Of a stretch of DNA of 64,000 bases, positions 62,535 through 64,000 are shown in pieces. The stretch's first letter is position 1. Each line of letters starts with the position of its first letter. Under the pieces are notes generated by a model. The model saw only the letters and a program-made list of their open reading frames with translations. It had not been told where the DNA came from and ran no database searches. A program made the position numbers and the translations under genes. The DNA is from Chitinophaga ginsengisoli (GTDB taxonomy: Bacteria > Bacteroidota > Bacteroidia > Chitinophagales > Chitinophagaceae). The stretch is taken from the NCBI RefSeq assembly GCF_003014595.1, contig NZ_PYGK01000017.1, forward strand, positions 124,001 through 188,000, in the 5' to 3' direction.

Positions 62535-64000
62535 TTAATAGTCCCACCATACATGTTGCAACCAGTCGTCCGTTCCTCCCATTCTGTCCAGTGCCTCCTG
62601 GTAATGCAGGGTGTTGCTGAATGCCTCGGTGGAAGGATAGAATAAACGCCTGGGAGGAATGCCGTCTGTCTGCGATTCATTGCCCATATCAGTAATACGC
62701 GCCAGTACAGGAAAGCCACTACGGCGCTGGTTGGCAAATGCTTCGAATCCGTTGGGGAAGAGCGCTACCCATTTCTGCATATTGATCTGTTCGATCTCCC
62801 TGCCGGGTGTCAGCCTGTGTGCACGAACAAAGGCCGTCGCGGTGTCTTCAGGAATATATCCTATTTCAGGATACAGTTTCAGCTGATCAATGGCCGCGCG
62901 GATCCCTGTCTGATACCAGTTATTGGCGTCATCAGGTATCCAGCCCCTGGCTGCTGCTTCTGCCTCCAGGAAGGCCACTTCTGCATATCCCATGTGGAGG
63001 AAAGGGGCCTCCAGCCGGTAAAAGGGCTGGTTCAGGACGCAATACTTATCCGCAGCAGGTATTACTACTCCCTCCGGGCTGACATAATCTTCCTGATCAT
63101 CCCAATAGTACATGCCTGGTTTCATTGACAGATAATGGGTAATGGCAGTAAAATCATTTCCTGCTGTATCCTTATTGGCAAAAAAGGTGGGTAAACGAGG
63201 ATCTTTCTCGGCCTTCAGGTACTCCACGAATGTACTGCATCCCCTCACCCACTGGCGCACGTTATCTTCCAGCAGCGCCTGTGCATAACCGTTGCCCCGC
63301 AGGTCGGGATAAGCATAGTTATCGTGCAGCATACGGAAATTGTCTTCCTCACTTTGCATGACACCTGCAGCCAATGCGGCTTTTACCTGCTCCCTTGCAG
63401 TAATGGCGTTCACTTTGGTCAACCGCATAGCCAGACGCAGTCGCAGAGAACCTGCCAGGCGTTTCCACTTCTCCAGATCACCGTTGTAAACAATATCGTT
63501 CGCAATGCCCTCCCTCATGGGATTGAATTGTGCCGTTGCTTCTGCCAGTTCCTTGAAGAAGTCGGTATAGATGTCTGATTGTCTATCGTACTGAGGCGTG
63601 TAGATCTTGTTGTAATAAGCCAGGCCCGCCTGTGAATAAGGTATATCGCCGTAGGTATCTGTCAGCAGGGAAAATACATACACTCTCAATATACGGGCAG
63701 CCGCCAGGTAATTGACGAGGGTGGTATCGTTCTTATGATTTTCCAGCAGATCTACCAGTTGCTTTAAGCTCTTGCCATACAGGTTTTCCCACATGCAGTT
63801 GTTGTAAAATTCATCACGGATATACTTACCTCCCCGGCTCATATCTTCTGCTCCCGTAAGGTATTGCACCATAGGCTGAAAGATGTAAAGATTAGGATAT
63901 CCCATCTCACGGCCACCGTCTATGAAATAAGCAGCGGCTGTCAGTTGCTCGCCGGGAGGAATATTGTCTTTCGTCTTCGGATCTGTATTGATCTCTTCAA
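62535..64000 (-). CDS. SusD-like (SusD_2 group) lipoprotein, 5' end outside window
   Basis: At least 487 residues; the frame is open through the right edge (EEINTDPKTKDNIPPGEQLT before the first in-window ATG at 63903-63905), so the start and lipobox lie beyond 64000 and the ATG at 63905 is not the start. SusD_2 features: YYNKIYTPQYDRQSDIYTDF, SLRLRLAMRLTKVNAITARE, YAEVAFLEAEAAARGWIPDD and QINMQKWVALFPNGFEAFAN with QRRSGFP. These lipoproteins pair with SusC-type receptors, expected just beyond the edge upstream. It suggests a second Sus-type locus. Confidence 0.9.
   Translation of the reverse strand, partial: EEINTDPKTKDNIPPGEQLTAAAYFIDGGREMGYPNLYIFQPMVQYLTGAEDMSRGGKYIRDEFYNNCMWENLYGKSLKQLVDLLENHKNDTTLVNYLAAARILRVYVFSLLTDTYGDIPYSQAGLAYYNKIYTPQYDRQSDIYTDFFKELAEATAQFNPMREGIANDIVYNGDLEKWKRLAGSLRLRLAMRLTKVNAITAREQVKAALAAGVMQSEEDNFRMLHDNYAYPDLRGNGYAQALLEDNVRQWVRGCSTFVEYLKAEKDPRLPTFFANKDTAGNDFTAITHYLSMKPGMYYWDDQEDYVSPEGVVIPAADKYCVLNQPFYRLEAPFLHMGYAEVAFLEAEAAARGWIPDDANNWYQTGIRAAIDQLKLYPEIGYIPEDTATAFVRAHRLTPGREIEQINMQKWVALFPNGFEAFANQRRSGFPVLARITDMGNESQTDGIPPRRLFYPSTEAFSNTLHYQEALDRMGGTDDWLQHVWWDY

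Overview
The window looks like chromosomal DNA of a soil-type Bacteroidota, most likely Chitinophaga or a close relative in the Chitinophagaceae. This is inferred from two SusC/SusD-type loci (one entire, one cut by the right edge), an ECF sigma/FecR pair, a type IX secretion substrate with a gliding-motility C-terminal domain, many lipoproteins with short lipoboxes, the moderate G+C, and a good TTG...CATCTTTG promoter. No rRNA, CRISPR array, phage structural gene or intact transposase was seen.

Left part (1-7 kb): a partial secreted protein runs off the left edge. It is followed by an Old Yellow Enzyme homologue with a divergent HxlR regulator, a transglutaminase-like protein, and a QorB-type NAD(P)-binding reductase with a second divergent HxlR regulator. 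Gene debris follows: a third, broken HxlR gene and a truncated mobile-element helix-turn-helix gene. The latter stops inside a 126-bp repeat containing part of a tRNA-Ser; the second copy of the repeat lies 14 kb away beside the intact tRNA-Ser(UGA), so the two look like recombination scars.

Sus locus (7.2-18.7 kb): ECF sigma, FecR anti-sigma, SusC-type TonB receptor, SusD-type lipoprotein, a lipoprotein perhaps related to Mx1 metallopeptidases but without HExxH, two thioredoxin-fold proteins and a trypsin-like protease. The order suggests one regulated unit for uptake or processing of a peptide or protein substrate. It is followed by small genes, one of them frameshifted (DUF1003), the tRNA and a large CHU_C-type surface protein.

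Middle (23-46 kb): mostly single genes: MerC, class 3 lipase, epoxide-hydrolase-like enzyme with a divergent GlxA-type regulator, HtrA-like protease, PD40 propeller protein, GH15 enzyme, BSP-family peptidase, patatin, amidohydrolase-SnoaL fusion, ACT protein and several unknowns. The most unusual gene (37776-41729) encodes one 1317-residue protein with an intact-looking amidase_2 domain, a metacaspase/caspase domain and an SGNH hydrolase domain. A beta-lactamase-fold serine hydrolase and two paralogous divergent AraC regulators follow.

Right part (46-64 kb): a candidate small RNA with its own promoter and terminator, an RND efflux operon (adaptor, pump, outer-membrane channel) with an AraC and a MarR regulator (the MarR gene is flanked by near-identical palindromes), mutS2 lacking the Smr domain with a repeat-rich and strongly structured 3' flank, msrA, a tandem array of four paralogous proteins of unknown function (three tail-anchored), two small membrane proteins and a partial SusD-like lipoprotein gene at the right edge.
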